Assembly: GCF_001190925.1 (NCBI RefSeq)
Contig: NZ_CP011072.1
Location: 5,022,001 to 5,086,000 of the forward strand
Length of the DNA stretch: 64,000 bases
Direction: 5' to 3'
Origin: Azoarcus sp. CIB
Lineage (GTDB): Bacteria; Pseudomonadota; Gammaproteobacteria; Burkholderiales; Rhodocyclaceae
A program made the position numbers and the translations under genes. Positions 8,468 through 16,851 of this stretch are shown here, one piece after another (position 1 is the stretch's first letter; the number at the start of each line of letters is the position of its first letter). Under the pieces are notes generated by a model. The model saw nothing but the letters and a program-made list of their open reading frames with translations. It ran no database searches and was not told the origin of the DNA.

Positions 8468-10022
8468 CCTAGCAGCCTGTCGGACTTCAAGCTCGCGGGC
8501 ACCGCGGCCGAGGGATTGATTTCACATTGTGAGAGACGATGGGCATTTCAGGCTCCAATCGGCGGTTTTTGTTCGAAATCACAATGCCCCTGTCCTTTTT
8601 TCTCACTGCGGACGCAATACGGCCATGCGCTTGAAGTTCCACGCCAGGCACACCAGGGTCCATTCGTTGCACACGTTGTCCAAGCCCCGCAGCAGAAACT
8701 GGCGGAAGCCCATCACTGACTTGATGATGCCGAACACCGGCTCTACCGTCTGTTTCCTGAGCGCGTAGGCCGCGCGGCCCGCGCGGGTCTTGAGGGCGTG
8801 CTTCATCTGTTCGACGTGGCTGGCTGAGCGCTCGAGCGGCGCGGGTTCGTCGAAGCGGCTGCGCCAATCGGGATGGTGCTCATCACGCCCCACGGCGATC
8901 AGCGGTTCGACCCCGGCGTCCTGGCAGCACTGGACGTTGCGTTCGCTGAAGAAACCGGTGTCGGCCAGCAGTTGTTCGGGCCGATTGAGCCCTTCGGGCA
9001 AGGCGCCGATGCGCGTCAGCATCGGTTCGACCTGCTCCTTGTCGTTGCCCGCCTGGGTGACGTGGGGGACCATCACCAGCATCGATTCGGTATCGACCAC
9101 CGCCTGGGCGTTGTAGCACTGCTCGAAGCCGCCGCCGGCCACTTTCATGATGCGCGAGTCCTCGTCGGTGAGATTGATCTGGTCCTCGGCGCCCGGACCC
9201 GCCTGGGGCGGCTTGGGGGGCTTGCCACCGGGCTTCTTGCCCGTGGCCGCCTGCTTGGCTTGGCGTTTGGCCATCTTGGCCTCGTACTCGGCCTGCTCGT
9301 GCGCGAAGCGTTCGGCGGCGCGCGCCTCGATCTTGGCCTTGGCGGCGGCGATGGCGGCCAGCCGCGCTTCGCGACGCGCAATTTCCGCCGGCAGATCCAC
9401 GCCTTCGGGCACGCTGCTTTGATCGGCCGCTTCGGCCAGCTTGAGCATTTCCTGCACTTCGGCCTTGAGCTGGGCTTCGATCTTTTCGGCGTGTCCGTAG
9501 GAGAGCGCGCTGTGCCGACTGGCGTGGGCGTGGATCTTGGAGCCGTCCAGACTCACCGTGCCAAAGCGCGAGAGCCGATTCTCACGCGCCACTTGCAGTA
9601 CCTGCACGAAGATATCGGCGAACTGCTCGCCGAAGCGGCGCCGGAAGCTCGCCAAGGTGTCATGGTCCGGGTGCTGGTCGCAGGCGATGAAGCGGAAGGC
9701 CAGCGAATCGTAGGTGGCCCGCTCGATCTTGCGGCTCGAGTGCGTCCCCGTCGCGTAGCCGTAGATCAGCAGCGACAGCAGCAGCGCCGGATGGTAGGCG
9801 TCGCTTCCACGGCCGGCGTAGGCTCGCTCCAGTTCCGACAGGTCCAGCCCGTCGACCACATCGACCACGTAGCGCGCCAGGTGCGATTCGGGTAGCCAGT
9901 CCTGCACCGACGGCGGCAGCAGGTAGTCCGTTTGGCGGTCGATCGGGCGGAAGCGGCTCACGCAGTCAGGCTCCAAGGGTGACACGGCATTTTACCGGGC
10001 GATAGTCCGACAGGCTGCTAGG
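8468..10022 (-). mobile_element. IS1182-family insertion sequence, intact
   Basis: An element of about 1.55 kb bounded by perfect 18-bp inverted repeats: CCTAGCAGCCTGTCGGAC at 8468-8485 and its complement at 10005-10022. The CTAG inside each end is itself palindromic, so the exact junction and any CTAG target duplication are ambiguous, as expected for a group that prefers palindromic targets. It holds one uninterrupted transposase gene on the minus strand. It lies between the catabolic promoter and the remains of another transposase. Confidence 0.88.
8603..9985 (-). CDS. IS1182-family transposase
   Basis: A full-length protein of 460 residues with the InsH/DUF772-type N-terminal domain (SELERAYAGRGSDAYHPALL) and a DDE domain: SLDGSKIH near residue 146 for the first Asp, DTGFFSERN near 347 for the second, and a C-terminal FGIIKSVMGFRQFLLRG block for the Glu region. 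A lysine/alanine-rich insertion at about 225-260 separates the first and second acidic motifs. It is the only gene of the element and reads from the right end towards the catabolic genes. Nothing indicates that it is broken. Confidence 0.9.
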   Translation of the reverse strand: MSPLEPDCVSRFRPIDRQTDYLLPPSVQDWLPESHLARYVVDVVDGLDLSELERAYAGRGSDAYHPALLLSLLIYGYATGTHSSRKIERATYDSLAFRFIACDQHPDHDTLASFRRRFGEQFADIFVQVLQVARENRLSRFGTVSLDGSKIHAHASRHSALSYGHAEKIEAQLKAEVQEMLKLAEAADQSSVPEGVDLPAEIARREARLAAIAAAKAKIEARAAERFAHEQAEYEAKMAKRQAKQAATGKKPGGKPPKPPQAGPGAEDQINLTDEDSRIMKVAGGGFEQCYNAQAVVDTESMLVMVPHVTQAGNDKEQVEPMLTRIGALPEGLNRPEQLLADTGFFSERNVQCCQDAGVEPLIAVGRDEHHPDWRSRFDEPAPLERSASHVEQMKHALKTRAGRAAYALRKQTVEPVFGIIKSVMGFRQFLLRGLDNVCNEWTLVCLAWNFKRMAVLRPQ

Positions 10023-10173
10023 AACCTCTTATATGGACGCCTCCCAGAGTGACAAGTGATTCTTGCGCCTGGCAGTCAAGGTAAGGATGCAGTCTTATAT
10101 CCGGCCTGTCTGTGCAAGCTGTAAGCCTGCTGGCCCTGATGGAATCCGCTGACGGGGGCCTCATCTGATTCCC

Positions 10174-10819
10174 TCATTGCGCATACCCGTGGTGCGCCAG
10201 TTTCTCGATGTTGTGCACCAGACAGTAAAGCTTCCATTGCCCGTCGACGCGGGAGCGCCCGCGCAGCGTGAACCGGTGCAGGCGCTTGTTGTTTCTCAGC
10301 GCGCTTGACGGCTGCTTCCATTTTGCCCGCCTCGCGTTCGAAGTCCGTGCGGGTGCCGCTCTACGTCTTGCTCGCATTCGCGGGGAACTTCACCCCGTCG
10401 ATGGCGAAGAGCTCCCGCCCGATGAGCCCTTGGCGATCGCAGATCATCAGTACTTGGGTGAAGACCCTGGCGACCTCGTCGCCCAGCTCGGCGATGAAGG
10501 CGGCGATGGTCGTGAAATGCGGGGCGCTGTCTCCCGACACCGCCATGAAGAGCACGTTGTGGCGGCAGGCCGCGGCGATCGCGCGCGAGCTCACCAACCC
10601 GCGCGAGTAGCCGAGCAGAACGATCTTGAGAAGCACCGCGGGGGAGAAGGCCGGGGCGCCGGCGGCGTCGTTGCGGTAGCGTGCCGCCAGCCCCGCCAGA
10701 TCGAGCTCGTGATCCACCAGATGACACAGCGCGTGCTCGAAGCTGCCCGGAATGACTTGCCGGTCGAAGTCCACCGGGATCATCTTCAGCCCGTAGTCGG
10801 GTGTCTTGAAGCGGGGCAT
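10174..10819 (-). pseudogene. Decayed IS1182-type transposase
   Basis: The first 152 residues (10361-10819, ending DGVKFPANASKT) form the N-terminal half of a second, different IS1182-like transposase up to the first catalytic Asp region. The conserved C-terminal end (LHRFTLRGRSRVDGQWKLYCLVHNIEKLAHHGYAQ) then appears directly afterwards in another frame, stopping at 10174. The central catalytic part, over 200 residues in relatives, is missing. It is therefore an internally deleted and frameshifted remnant that cannot transpose by itself. It marks an older insertion at the point where the conjugation module breaks off. Confidence 0.8.
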
Positions 10820-11110
10820 CGGTCAGCTCCGGGAGAGGATGAGCAATTATCCCAGAGGCATCATGTACCGCGCGGCGGGAGTGGGTTTTTCTACAGCCTC
10901 AACGCACGACTACATGCGCCACGGCACACGTGTCGGCGCGCATCCAAAATTACCCCCGTGCGCGTTAAATTTTACCCAGGGGCTTTAGCCACGCGTCATT
11001 GTACGAACTGCTTTTCAGTGAAGCCCAACGGACCGGTTTTTTTTGTTCCGCTGATCGGTCTGTCAGCGTGCGCGGAGGGAACCCGCGCAGGGCGTAGCGA
11101 TCGGCGGTGG
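10820..11110. other. Non-coding junction between IS remnants and the ICE body
   Basis: No credible gene. The start GAGTGGGTTTTTCTACAGCC near 10879 resembles the outer end of a transposable element. A block with AAAATTAC and TTAAATTTTACCC around 10947-10977 resembles ends of IS21-type elements, but neither has a partner I can define. The stretch looks like layered insertion scars. Confidence 0.35.
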
Positions 11111-11329
11111 TCATGGTGTTTTGGTCCTGTTCTTGGTGCGCTTTGCGCTGAGGGAAGCCTCAGCCGCTTCGTCTGATGGCGTGCGCTCGATAATGATGGC
11201 CTTGGTAGTGGCGTCGAAGTACAAATCCACTGAATCGCCCTCCTGGATGCCGGCATTGCGCAGCAACGCTTCGGTGAGGGCAATCCTTCCCATTTTCTGT
11301 ACTTTTTTCGTACGGAAATGAATCTTCAT
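11111..11329 (-). CDS. AbrB/MazE-type swapped-hairpin DNA-binding protein
   Basis: A 72-residue protein beginning MKIHFRTKKVQKMGRIALTE, with the conserved IxEGDSVDLYFD strand of SpoVT-AbrB/MazE domains (residues 5-50) and a charged, lysine-rich tail. Such proteins are either antitoxins or small transcription factors. No toxin gene adjoins it: the downstream side is IS debris and the upstream side is the ICE membrane gene, so it is an orphan regulator or the survivor of a broken toxin-antitoxin pair. The ATG at 11329 follows a weak Shine-Dalgarno sequence. Confidence 0.7.
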   Translation of the reverse strand: MKIHFRTKKVQKMGRIALTEALLRNAGIQEGDSVDLYFDATTKAIIIERTPSDEAAEASLSAKRTKNRTKTP

Positions 11330-11407
11330 GAAGTACCCACCTGAGCGGAAGCTAGTCTTGAATCTGGGTGATATTAGCCCAAGGATGCCCTCCGCCGATA
11401 CAAGGCA

Positions 11408-11434
11408 TGAGTACTATATATGATCTATAGGTAC
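11408..11434. promoter_or_regulatory. AT-rich near-palindrome upstream of the AbrB-like gene
   Basis: GTACTATA...TATAGGTAC (11411-11434) is an AT-rich imperfect dyad inside GC-rich surroundings, about 80 bases before the AbrB-like start and overlapping the stop region of the TIGR03747 gene. AbrB/MazE proteins often bind AT-rich dyads at their own promoters, so it may be an autoregulatory site. The evidence is only the symmetry and position. Confidence 0.3.
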
Positions 11435-12174
11435 TTCTTGAACGTTGCCGCCGCGATGCACACGGCCACGCTGAGCAGCGCAGCGCTGGGCAGCAAGATC
11501 GGCAGCGGATTCACGCTCACCGGCAGAGCGAGGTAGACCACCCACGGCAGCACGGCCAGCGGCATCAGCGCAGCCTTCGCTCGGTGATAGACAAAGCCGG
11601 ATTCCCGCCCAGCACCGAACTTGCGGATGTCGCGCCGCACCAGCCCTTCGACCAGGCCGACGAAAGCCGCGAGCAAGAGCAGCGGCAGCGTCAGCACAAG
11701 GACCAGCAGCCGGAGGATGAAGGTCAGCGTGGTGAAGGCGGCAGCGATCAAGTAGCCCTCGGTCCAGACGTAGGCCCGGCTGAGGTAGTAGCGGAAGTCG
11801 CGGCCGCTGCTCCGGCTAGGAGCACTGGCCTGGGCCGAGGCGTCGCGTATCCAATCGAGCAATCCGCTCTTCACGAACAGCCAGTCGTAGCCCTGCTCGA
11901 CCAGCCGGTGCGCGGTGCGCCCCGGCTCATCCACCAGCGCGCTGCGCGTGAAATGCGTGGAGAGCTGATCCAACTCGTAGTGCAGCATGCCCTGTGCGTG
12001 GCGCCAGCCCTGATCGGGCCAGAAGAAGTGCATGCCGACGCACTCGATCAGGATGCACAGCAGCAGCGCGCCGCACAGCACGCCGAAGAAGCGGAACGGC
12101 AGCGTGACCAGGCCGGCGATCAGCCCCTGCTGTCGTTGCTGCTGGCGCTGTGCCGCGACGGCCGGATCGCTCAT
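11425..12174 (-). CDS. ICE membrane protein, TIGR03747 family
   Basis: 249 residues with a hydrophobic segment at about 31-50 (FFGVLCGALLLCILIECVGM) and further membrane segments near 142-175 and 205-240, with an extracytoplasmic middle part. Size, topology and position directly after the TraD coupling-protein gene (ATGA overlap) match the TIGR03747 integrating conjugative element membrane protein. It is thought to be part of the mating apparatus, with no biochemical role known. In related ICEs an RAQPRD protein and the type IV secretion core follow; here the next genes are an AbrB-like regulator and IS remains. Confidence 0.85.
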   Translation of the reverse strand: MSDPAVAAQRQQQRQQGLIAGLVTLPFRFFGVLCGALLLCILIECVGMHFFWPDQGWRHAQGMLHYELDQLSTHFTRSALVDEPGRTAHRLVEQGYDWLFVKSGLLDWIRDASAQASAPSRSSGRDFRYYLSRAYVWTEGYLIAAAFTTLTFILRLLVLVLTLPLLLLAAFVGLVEGLVRRDIRKFGAGRESGFVYHRAKAALMPLAVLPWVVYLALPVSVNPLPILLPSAALLSVAVCIAAATFKKYL

Positions 12175-14327
12175 GCTTCGGCCTCTTCAGCGGCGGCCAT
12201 CTGCCTGAAGTCGTCCAGCAGGTCATCTGGCAGCGCCTTGTCCTGCGGGCCTGAGATGCCCTGGCTTTCCCACCAGTCGCCGGCCTCGACGTAATGCTGC
12301 CGCATGTAGCCGGCCAGCTCCTGCAGATCCTTTGGCATTACCTCGTCGGGGTCGGGCGCCGGCAGCGGCATGCGGACTTTCCAGAGGTTTCCGCCCTCGA
12401 TCAGCGCGAAGCACTGCCCCTTGGGCAGGCCCACCACATGCGCTGGCTCGATCAGCGGCACGCTGTTGCTGCTGATTCGGTCCTGCGTGTTGGACGTGAA
12501 CGCGGTATTGCCGTGCGGATCGGAGCTGTCGGTGGCGCCGCTCATCAGTGCCGTAGCGTACACCTCGACCTTGGGCAGTTGTCGCGTCAGCAGCTCGGCG
12601 GTGGCGGTCTCGCGCACACGCAGCATGAACAGGTTGTTGAAGTTGCCAACCACCTGGCCGGCCTTGGCGCGGTTGCCGATGCGCGCCTCGATGTCGCTCA
12701 AGGTCTGCGTGTAAGCCGTCACCTGCACGCCGGCACCGCCGCCCTTGTTGACCATCGGAATGAACTCGTCGCCCATGAGTTCATTGAATTCGTCGGCATG
12801 GACGTTGATCGGAATCTTGGCGCTCACTGCGGCGCCGGGCAGCCCATCGTCGATGCCGAACTTGTAGATGTGGCCGGCGACCGAGACCAGATCGCTGAAC
12901 ATCGAGTTGCCCACCGCCGCCGCGACTTCGGCGTCGGACAGCGCATCCAGTCCCACGTAAACCACCGCGCGCTTGCGGATGATCTGCATCCAGTCGAAGA
13001 TCGGCCGCGGGTCTTCGAGATCCGAGTAGTTCGGGGCGAGCAGTTGCGCGATCTTGCCGGTGGTGAGCTTCTCCAGCAGCGGCAGCAGGCTCGCGACGAT
13101 CTTGTCGAAGTAGGTGCGGTCATAGCGCACCGCGCTGCGCAGGCCATCGAGCACGGGGTCGTAGATGCGCACTTGGGAGAGGTACTGCTCCAGTGCCACG
13201 ACGCGCTTCTCGCGGCCGATCATGTTGCGCGGAATGTTCTTGTCGTTCAACCGCGCTTCGAGCTGGACGATGACCTCCCAGGCCTTCGGTTCGTTCTTCT
13301 CGAAGTAGTGCTGGGCGTACTCGATGAATAGCGCATCGATGTTGATGACGTGACGCTGGATCAGCAGGTAGTCGGGGCGCTGCCCCAGTTCCACCAAGGC
13401 ACGCGCGATGATGTTGACGAAGCGCCAGGCAAACTCGCGGAACGCGGCGCTGTTGCCCTCGCCCGAGAGCTGGCCCGCGATACGGGTGGCGACCTCGGAG
13501 ATGCGGCCGAAGCGCCCCACGGCGTTGTAGCGCGCCGAGATGTCCGGCCAGCCCAGATGGAAGACGTAGAACTCGCCCTCGCGTCCGGCACGCCTGGCCT
13601 CCACGTACATGCGCTTGAGCAGGTCGGCGTCGCCCTTGGGGTCGAAGACAATCACGACCTCGTGCTGGCCATTGACCTTGCGCCGGATGTCCTGGGTAAT
13701 GAACAGCTCGGCCAGGCGAGTCTTGCCCACCCTCGTGGTGCCCAGCACCAGCGAATGCCCGACCCGTTCGCCCAGCGGCAAGGTGACGTCGACCTCGTGC
13801 GGCTCGATGCCGTGCAGGCGTGGCAGTCCGCCAACAGGCGGCAGGGGCCGTGTCGGATTGAGCGGGCTGTCCCAGGCCAATGTCTTCGCCAGCTTCGAGA
13901 TCGGGAACGGCGCGAACTCCAGCCGTTCCTCGATTCGCCGCGCCGCCCGATAGATTGCCGTCGGCTCCACGTAGCGGCGGAACTCCGGCCGGTAGGTTTG
14001 CATGAGTCGGTGCGTATGGCGCTGATCCCACCGAAAACCCCGGCCGATGAACAACCGCTGTTGGCTCACCGGAACGTCGCGGCTGGTCATCACGTAGCGC
14101 GGCAGGCGGCGGATGTTGCGCCGATAGCGCAAGATGGCCCAGGCATCGCGCAGGCGGATCACGCCGAAGGTGAGGAACGCCAGCGCGCTACCGAGGCCCA
14201 GCAAGGGGCTCAACGCGAGCGACCACGGCGCCACCAGGCACAAAAGCGCGGCGCCGGCACAAACCGCGACGGTGTACAGCTCCACCGCTGGCCGCAGCAA
14301 CACCTCGACGGTCTGGGACTGAGCCAT
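12171..14327 (-). CDS. traD: TraD-type conjugative coupling ATPase
   Basis: 718 residues: two N-terminal membrane segments (about 18-37 and 40-57), a Walker A motif GTTRVGKTR at 196-204, a Walker B-like VVIVFDPKGDAD near 225, and the RecA-like motor domain ending in the ICE-specific tail. It belongs to the TraG/TraD/VirD4 coupling proteins of PFGI-1/ICEclc elements. These bring the relaxase-DNA complex to the secretion channel at the inner membrane and power transfer. The stop overlaps the TIGR03747 start by four bases and the gene follows the TIGR03765 gene by 24 bases, so they are one operon. No break is visible. Confidence 0.92.
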   Translation of the reverse strand: MAQSQTVEVLLRPAVELYTVAVCAGAALLCLVAPWSLALSPLLGLGSALAFLTFGVIRLRDAWAILRYRRNIRRLPRYVMTSRDVPVSQQRLFIGRGFRWDQRHTHRLMQTYRPEFRRYVEPTAIYRAARRIEERLEFAPFPISKLAKTLAWDSPLNPTRPLPPVGGLPRLHGIEPHEVDVTLPLGERVGHSLVLGTTRVGKTRLAELFITQDIRRKVNGQHEVVIVFDPKGDADLLKRMYVEARRAGREGEFYVFHLGWPDISARYNAVGRFGRISEVATRIAGQLSGEGNSAAFREFAWRFVNIIARALVELGQRPDYLLIQRHVINIDALFIEYAQHYFEKNEPKAWEVIVQLEARLNDKNIPRNMIGREKRVVALEQYLSQVRIYDPVLDGLRSAVRYDRTYFDKIVASLLPLLEKLTTGKIAQLLAPNYSDLEDPRPIFDWMQIIRKRAVVYVGLDALSDAEVAAAVGNSMFSDLVSVAGHIYKFGIDDGLPGAAVSAKIPINVHADEFNELMGDEFIPMVNKGGGAGVQVTAYTQTLSDIEARIGNRAKAGQVVGNFNNLFMLRVRETATAELLTRQLPKVEVYATALMSGATDSSDPHGNTAFTSNTQDRISSNSVPLIEPAHVVGLPKGQCFALIEGGNLWKVRMPLPAPDPDEVMPKDLQELAGYMRQHYVEAGDWWESQGISGPQDKALPDDLLDDFRQMAAAEEAEA

Positions 14328-14351
14328 GGCGGGCGCTTCACCTTAGCCACT

Positions 14352-14888
14352 TCAGGGTTCGATGCCGGTGGAGGTGATCAGCACCGGGTAGTGACGGATG
14401 CCCAGCCGCTGGGCCAAGTCGTCGCCCGAGGCTGGCGACAGCGTAAGGCCCGGCGCGAGGCGGCGCAGCGCGGCCAGTGCCTCGGGCGAGGTCACATTGA
14501 CTACCTGCCCCACCGCGCCCAGTTCCTGCAGCGCCGTCCGCCGCTGCTTGAGCCAAGTGCGCGAGCGGTCGTCGTCGCCGACCAGGAACAGCGGCGTCAG
14601 GCCCGGAGCGCGGACGACGCGGCGCGGTTCATCGCCCGGCGACAGCCGTGCCGAGCGCACCGGCAGCATGGCGGCCTCGACTTCGGCCGGGCTGCCGATG
14701 CGGGGTGCCGGCAGCGGCGCGGACGACTCGTCCGGGCCCGCATCCTGCGGATTCAATGCTTGGTAGTACGGCAGCGCAGAAGCGCCGCCGCGGTCCTCGA
14801 CGACGATCAGCCGTTCGGTAGTCGATTGCGCCGTGGCGGTGGCAGCAGTGAACAGCCCCAGGGCAGTGGTGACGAGCATGCGGTTCAT
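14352..14888 (-). CDS. ICE protein of the PFL_4695 (TIGR03765) family
   Basis: 178 residues with a signal peptide (MNRMLVTTALGLFTAATATAQ) and the family hallmark LTPLFLVGDDDRSRTWLKQR (about 96-115) followed by ELGAVGQVVNV. It is exported and found only in ICEs of this type, between the lytic transglycosylase and TraD genes, exactly as here. Its molecular function is unknown; it is probably a periplasmic part of the conjugation machinery. It overlaps the stop of the transglycosylase gene by four bases. Confidence 0.85.
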   Translation of the reverse strand: MNRMLVTTALGLFTAATATAQSTTERLIVVEDRGGASALPYYQALNPQDAGPDESSAPLPAPRIGSPAEVEAAMLPVRSARLSPGDEPRRVVRAPGLTPLFLVGDDDRSRTWLKQRRTALQELGAVGQVVNVTSPEALAALRRLAPGLTLSPASGDDLAQRLGIRHYPVLITSTGIEP

Positions 14889-15472
14889 GGCGTGGTCGCT
14901 TTGGTGGTGAAAAGAGTCGTGCCCGGCCCCAGCACGCGGACGAGGTGCTGGTGGACGTTGCGGCGGTAGCGGGCGGCCGGTGCGCCGCCGGCAGGACGGT
15001 GGTAGCGCCCGATGGCTGCCAGCCAGTCCTCGCCCTCGACGTACTGCTCCTTGAGGATTTCAGCGGCGATCGCGAGATTCCGGTATGGGTCGAGCAGCTC
15101 GCAGGGATGGCTGTAGCGGTGCGCCTGGTAGCCGAGATTGACCTGCCCGAGGCCGGCGTCGATCCGGCTGGCCGGGGTGTGGGCGAGCGCCCTGCGCAGG
15201 CCGGCGCAGGTCTGGGCCCGCGTGGCGTAGCGCTCGGGCCTGCCGGCGACATTGAGCGTCCACGGCCAGGGAATCAGGCGGCCGCGCAGCCGGGTGCCGC
15301 TCTCCTGCAAGGCCACCGCGTACAGCACTGGCGACGGCACGCCCGCTTGCTGCGCGGCGATCTGGTAGGCCGGCGGTGGCACTTCCTGCGCGGAAGCAGC
15401 CGATGCCCAGACGCAGGCGCCGAGCAAGAGCGCGGCGCGCAACGCGGATGGCCGGCTTACTGCCGCTGCCAT
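14885..15472 (-). CDS. ICE lytic transglycosylase (SLT domain)
   Basis: Starting at the ATG at 15472 the product is 195 residues with a signal peptide (LRAALLLGACVWASAASAQ) and an SLT-like domain. VLYAVALQESG around residue 43 holds the catalytic Glu; AGLGQVNLG and the Y/H-rich segment follow. It should nick peptidoglycan locally so the transfer apparatus can span the wall. I prefer this start over the longer open frame because it gives the signal peptide and overlaps the preceding gene by only 16 bases. The order TIGR03759, SLT, TIGR03765, TraD is standard for the family. Confidence 0.88.
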   Translation of the reverse strand: MAAAVSRPSALRAALLLGACVWASAASAQEVPPPAYQIAAQQAGVPSPVLYAVALQESGTRLRGRLIPWPWTLNVAGRPERYATRAQTCAGLRRALAHTPASRIDAGLGQVNLGYQAHRYSHPCELLDPYRNLAIAAEILKEQYVEGEDWLAAIGRYHRPAGGAPAARYRRNVHQHLVRVLGPGTTLFTTKATTP

Positions 15473-16182
15473 TGGCCGTTCACCTCGCGCACCACGGCCG
15501 GCAACTCGCCGGGCATGCCGAGGGACAGCCAGCGCCCGGCATCGTGGTTGAGCGTGATCGTGCGTGCGCGCACCCGGGCCGGGTCGATGCCGGCCAGGGT
15601 CGCCCACTGGCGAATGCGCGCATCGTCCTGGCGGCTGCCGACCATGTAGATATCGAAGGCCGTGCCCGCCGCCTGCAACTGGCGCACGCGCTGGTCGCAC
15701 GGCGCGCAGTCGGCCTTGACGAAGACGGCCAGGCGGCCCGAGCCCTTGTTCCCGGCGCTGGGCACCTGTGCGCCCTGCAGGTTGACGCGCAACTGGCCCG
15801 GATAGAGTCGCTTCCAGGCCGCGTCGTAGGCCCGCTGGTAGGCCAGCGTCTTGTTCACGCGCCGCGACTCGGCCTGCACCTGCAGCTCCGCGTAGCGGTT
15901 GCGCTCCTCGTCGCTGCGCGCCTCGATGCCCAGGGCCGTGAGCGGGTCGAGGTTGGGGGAATAGACGCCGAGTGGTCCCTGCATCAGCTCCCGGTAGCGC
16001 GCCCAGTCTTCGGCACTCAGCCCCCAGTCGCGGCCCAACAGCTCGTCACTATGGACGGTCACCACCGGCCGCTCGCGGCCGGGGACGGTGTCCGACGTGG
16101 CGGTGTGCTGGGCAACCGCGACCGGGGTCGAGCCAGTGAGAAGCGCGACGGTCAAGAGGGTGACGGTCCCGTACTGCTTCAC
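15457..16182 (-). CDS. ICE protein, TIGR03759 family
   Basis: 241 residues with a signal peptide (LLTVALLTGSTPVAVAQ). The middle part, GLSAEDWARYRELMQGPLG, is diagnostic for TIGR03759. The C-terminal half resembles a thioredoxin-like fold with CAPC near residue 162 (VKADCAPCDQRV), so it could handle disulfides in the periplasm. It is conserved in conjugative elements of this family and is probably needed for transfer. It lies nine bases after the coiled-coil membrane protein gene and overlaps the transglycosylase start. Confidence 0.85.
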   Translation of the reverse strand: MKQYGTVTLLTVALLTGSTPVAVAQHTATSDTVPGRERPVVTVHSDELLGRDWGLSAEDWARYRELMQGPLGVYSPNLDPLTALGIEARSDEERNRYAELQVQAESRRVNKTLAYQRAYDAAWKRLYPGQLRVNLQGAQVPSAGNKGSGRLAVFVKADCAPCDQRVRQLQAAGTAFDIYMVGSRQDDARIRQWATLAGIDPARVRARTITLNHDAGRWLSLGMPGELPAVVREVNGQWQRQ

Positions 16183-16191
16183 TTGCCCCTC

Positions 16192-16851
16192 CTATCGCTC
16201 GGGTACGGTCAGGCGGCGGACCTCGTCGCCGTGTCGGAAGACGGCGATGCCGTGCTCGATCACTTCGAGCTGCCAGCCGGCCTCGGTTTCACCAGCTCGC
16301 AGCAGACGGGCCGGTGCGAGCGCAGCCGCATCAGCAGGCAGGATCGACAGGAAGCGTTCGCCCGCACGCAACTCGACGCCGATCACCCGGAACGCGGGCT
16401 CAATGGGCCGGGGCTTTGCCGGCGCGAATACGGGGGGACGGGAAGCGGCCATCGGTGCCGACCGGACGGTGGCAAGGCGTACTTCCACCCGTTCGATGCG
16501 GGTCTGCAAGGACTGCAGATCGGTGGTTGGCAGATCGTCGAGTGCCTGTTCGAGCGCTGCTAGCCGTTGATCCAGCACCAGGCGCTCGGATTCGTAACGT
16601 ACCAAGGGCAGTGCAGCCGGCCCTTTGCGGTGCTGCTCGAGTTCCCGGGCGAGTTCGGCCAGTCGCGCTTCCAATACGGCGATCTGCATGCCAGGCACGC
16701 GGTCTTCGGCCTCTTCGGCCTCTTCGGTCAGTGTCGACAGGACGACGTGGTCGATCACGACTGCGACGCTGATGAGTAGCAGCCAGGTGGCCGCGGCCAC
16801 GTGCAGCAGGGTGGTGCGACGCGACCGTTCGGTGTACGGTATCCTTGTCAT
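16192..16851 (-). CDS. ICE single-pass membrane protein with coiled coil (uncharacterised)
   Basis: I do not assign a function. The 219-residue protein has one membrane segment at about 17-38 (HVAAATWLLLISVAVVIDHVVL), a long heptad-like coiled coil (about 42-125), a proline-rich linker (APMAASRPPVFAPAKPRP) and a small C-terminal beta-rich domain (about 150-219) like the periplasmic part of pilus assembly proteins. It overlaps the PilL gene by four bases and precedes TIGR03759 by nine, so it belongs to the conjugation operon. A PilN/PilO- or PilP-like role in the mating pilus is a guess from topology. Confidence 0.7.
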   Translation of the reverse strand: MTRIPYTERSRRTTLLHVAAATWLLLISVAVVIDHVVLSTLTEEAEEAEDRVPGMQIAVLEARLAELARELEQHRKGPAALPLVRYESERLVLDQRLAALEQALDDLPTTDLQSLQTRIERVEVRLATVRSAPMAASRPPVFAPAKPRPIEPAFRVIGVELRAGERFLSILPADAAALAPARLLRAGETEAGWQLEVIEHGIAVFRHGDEVRRLTVPER

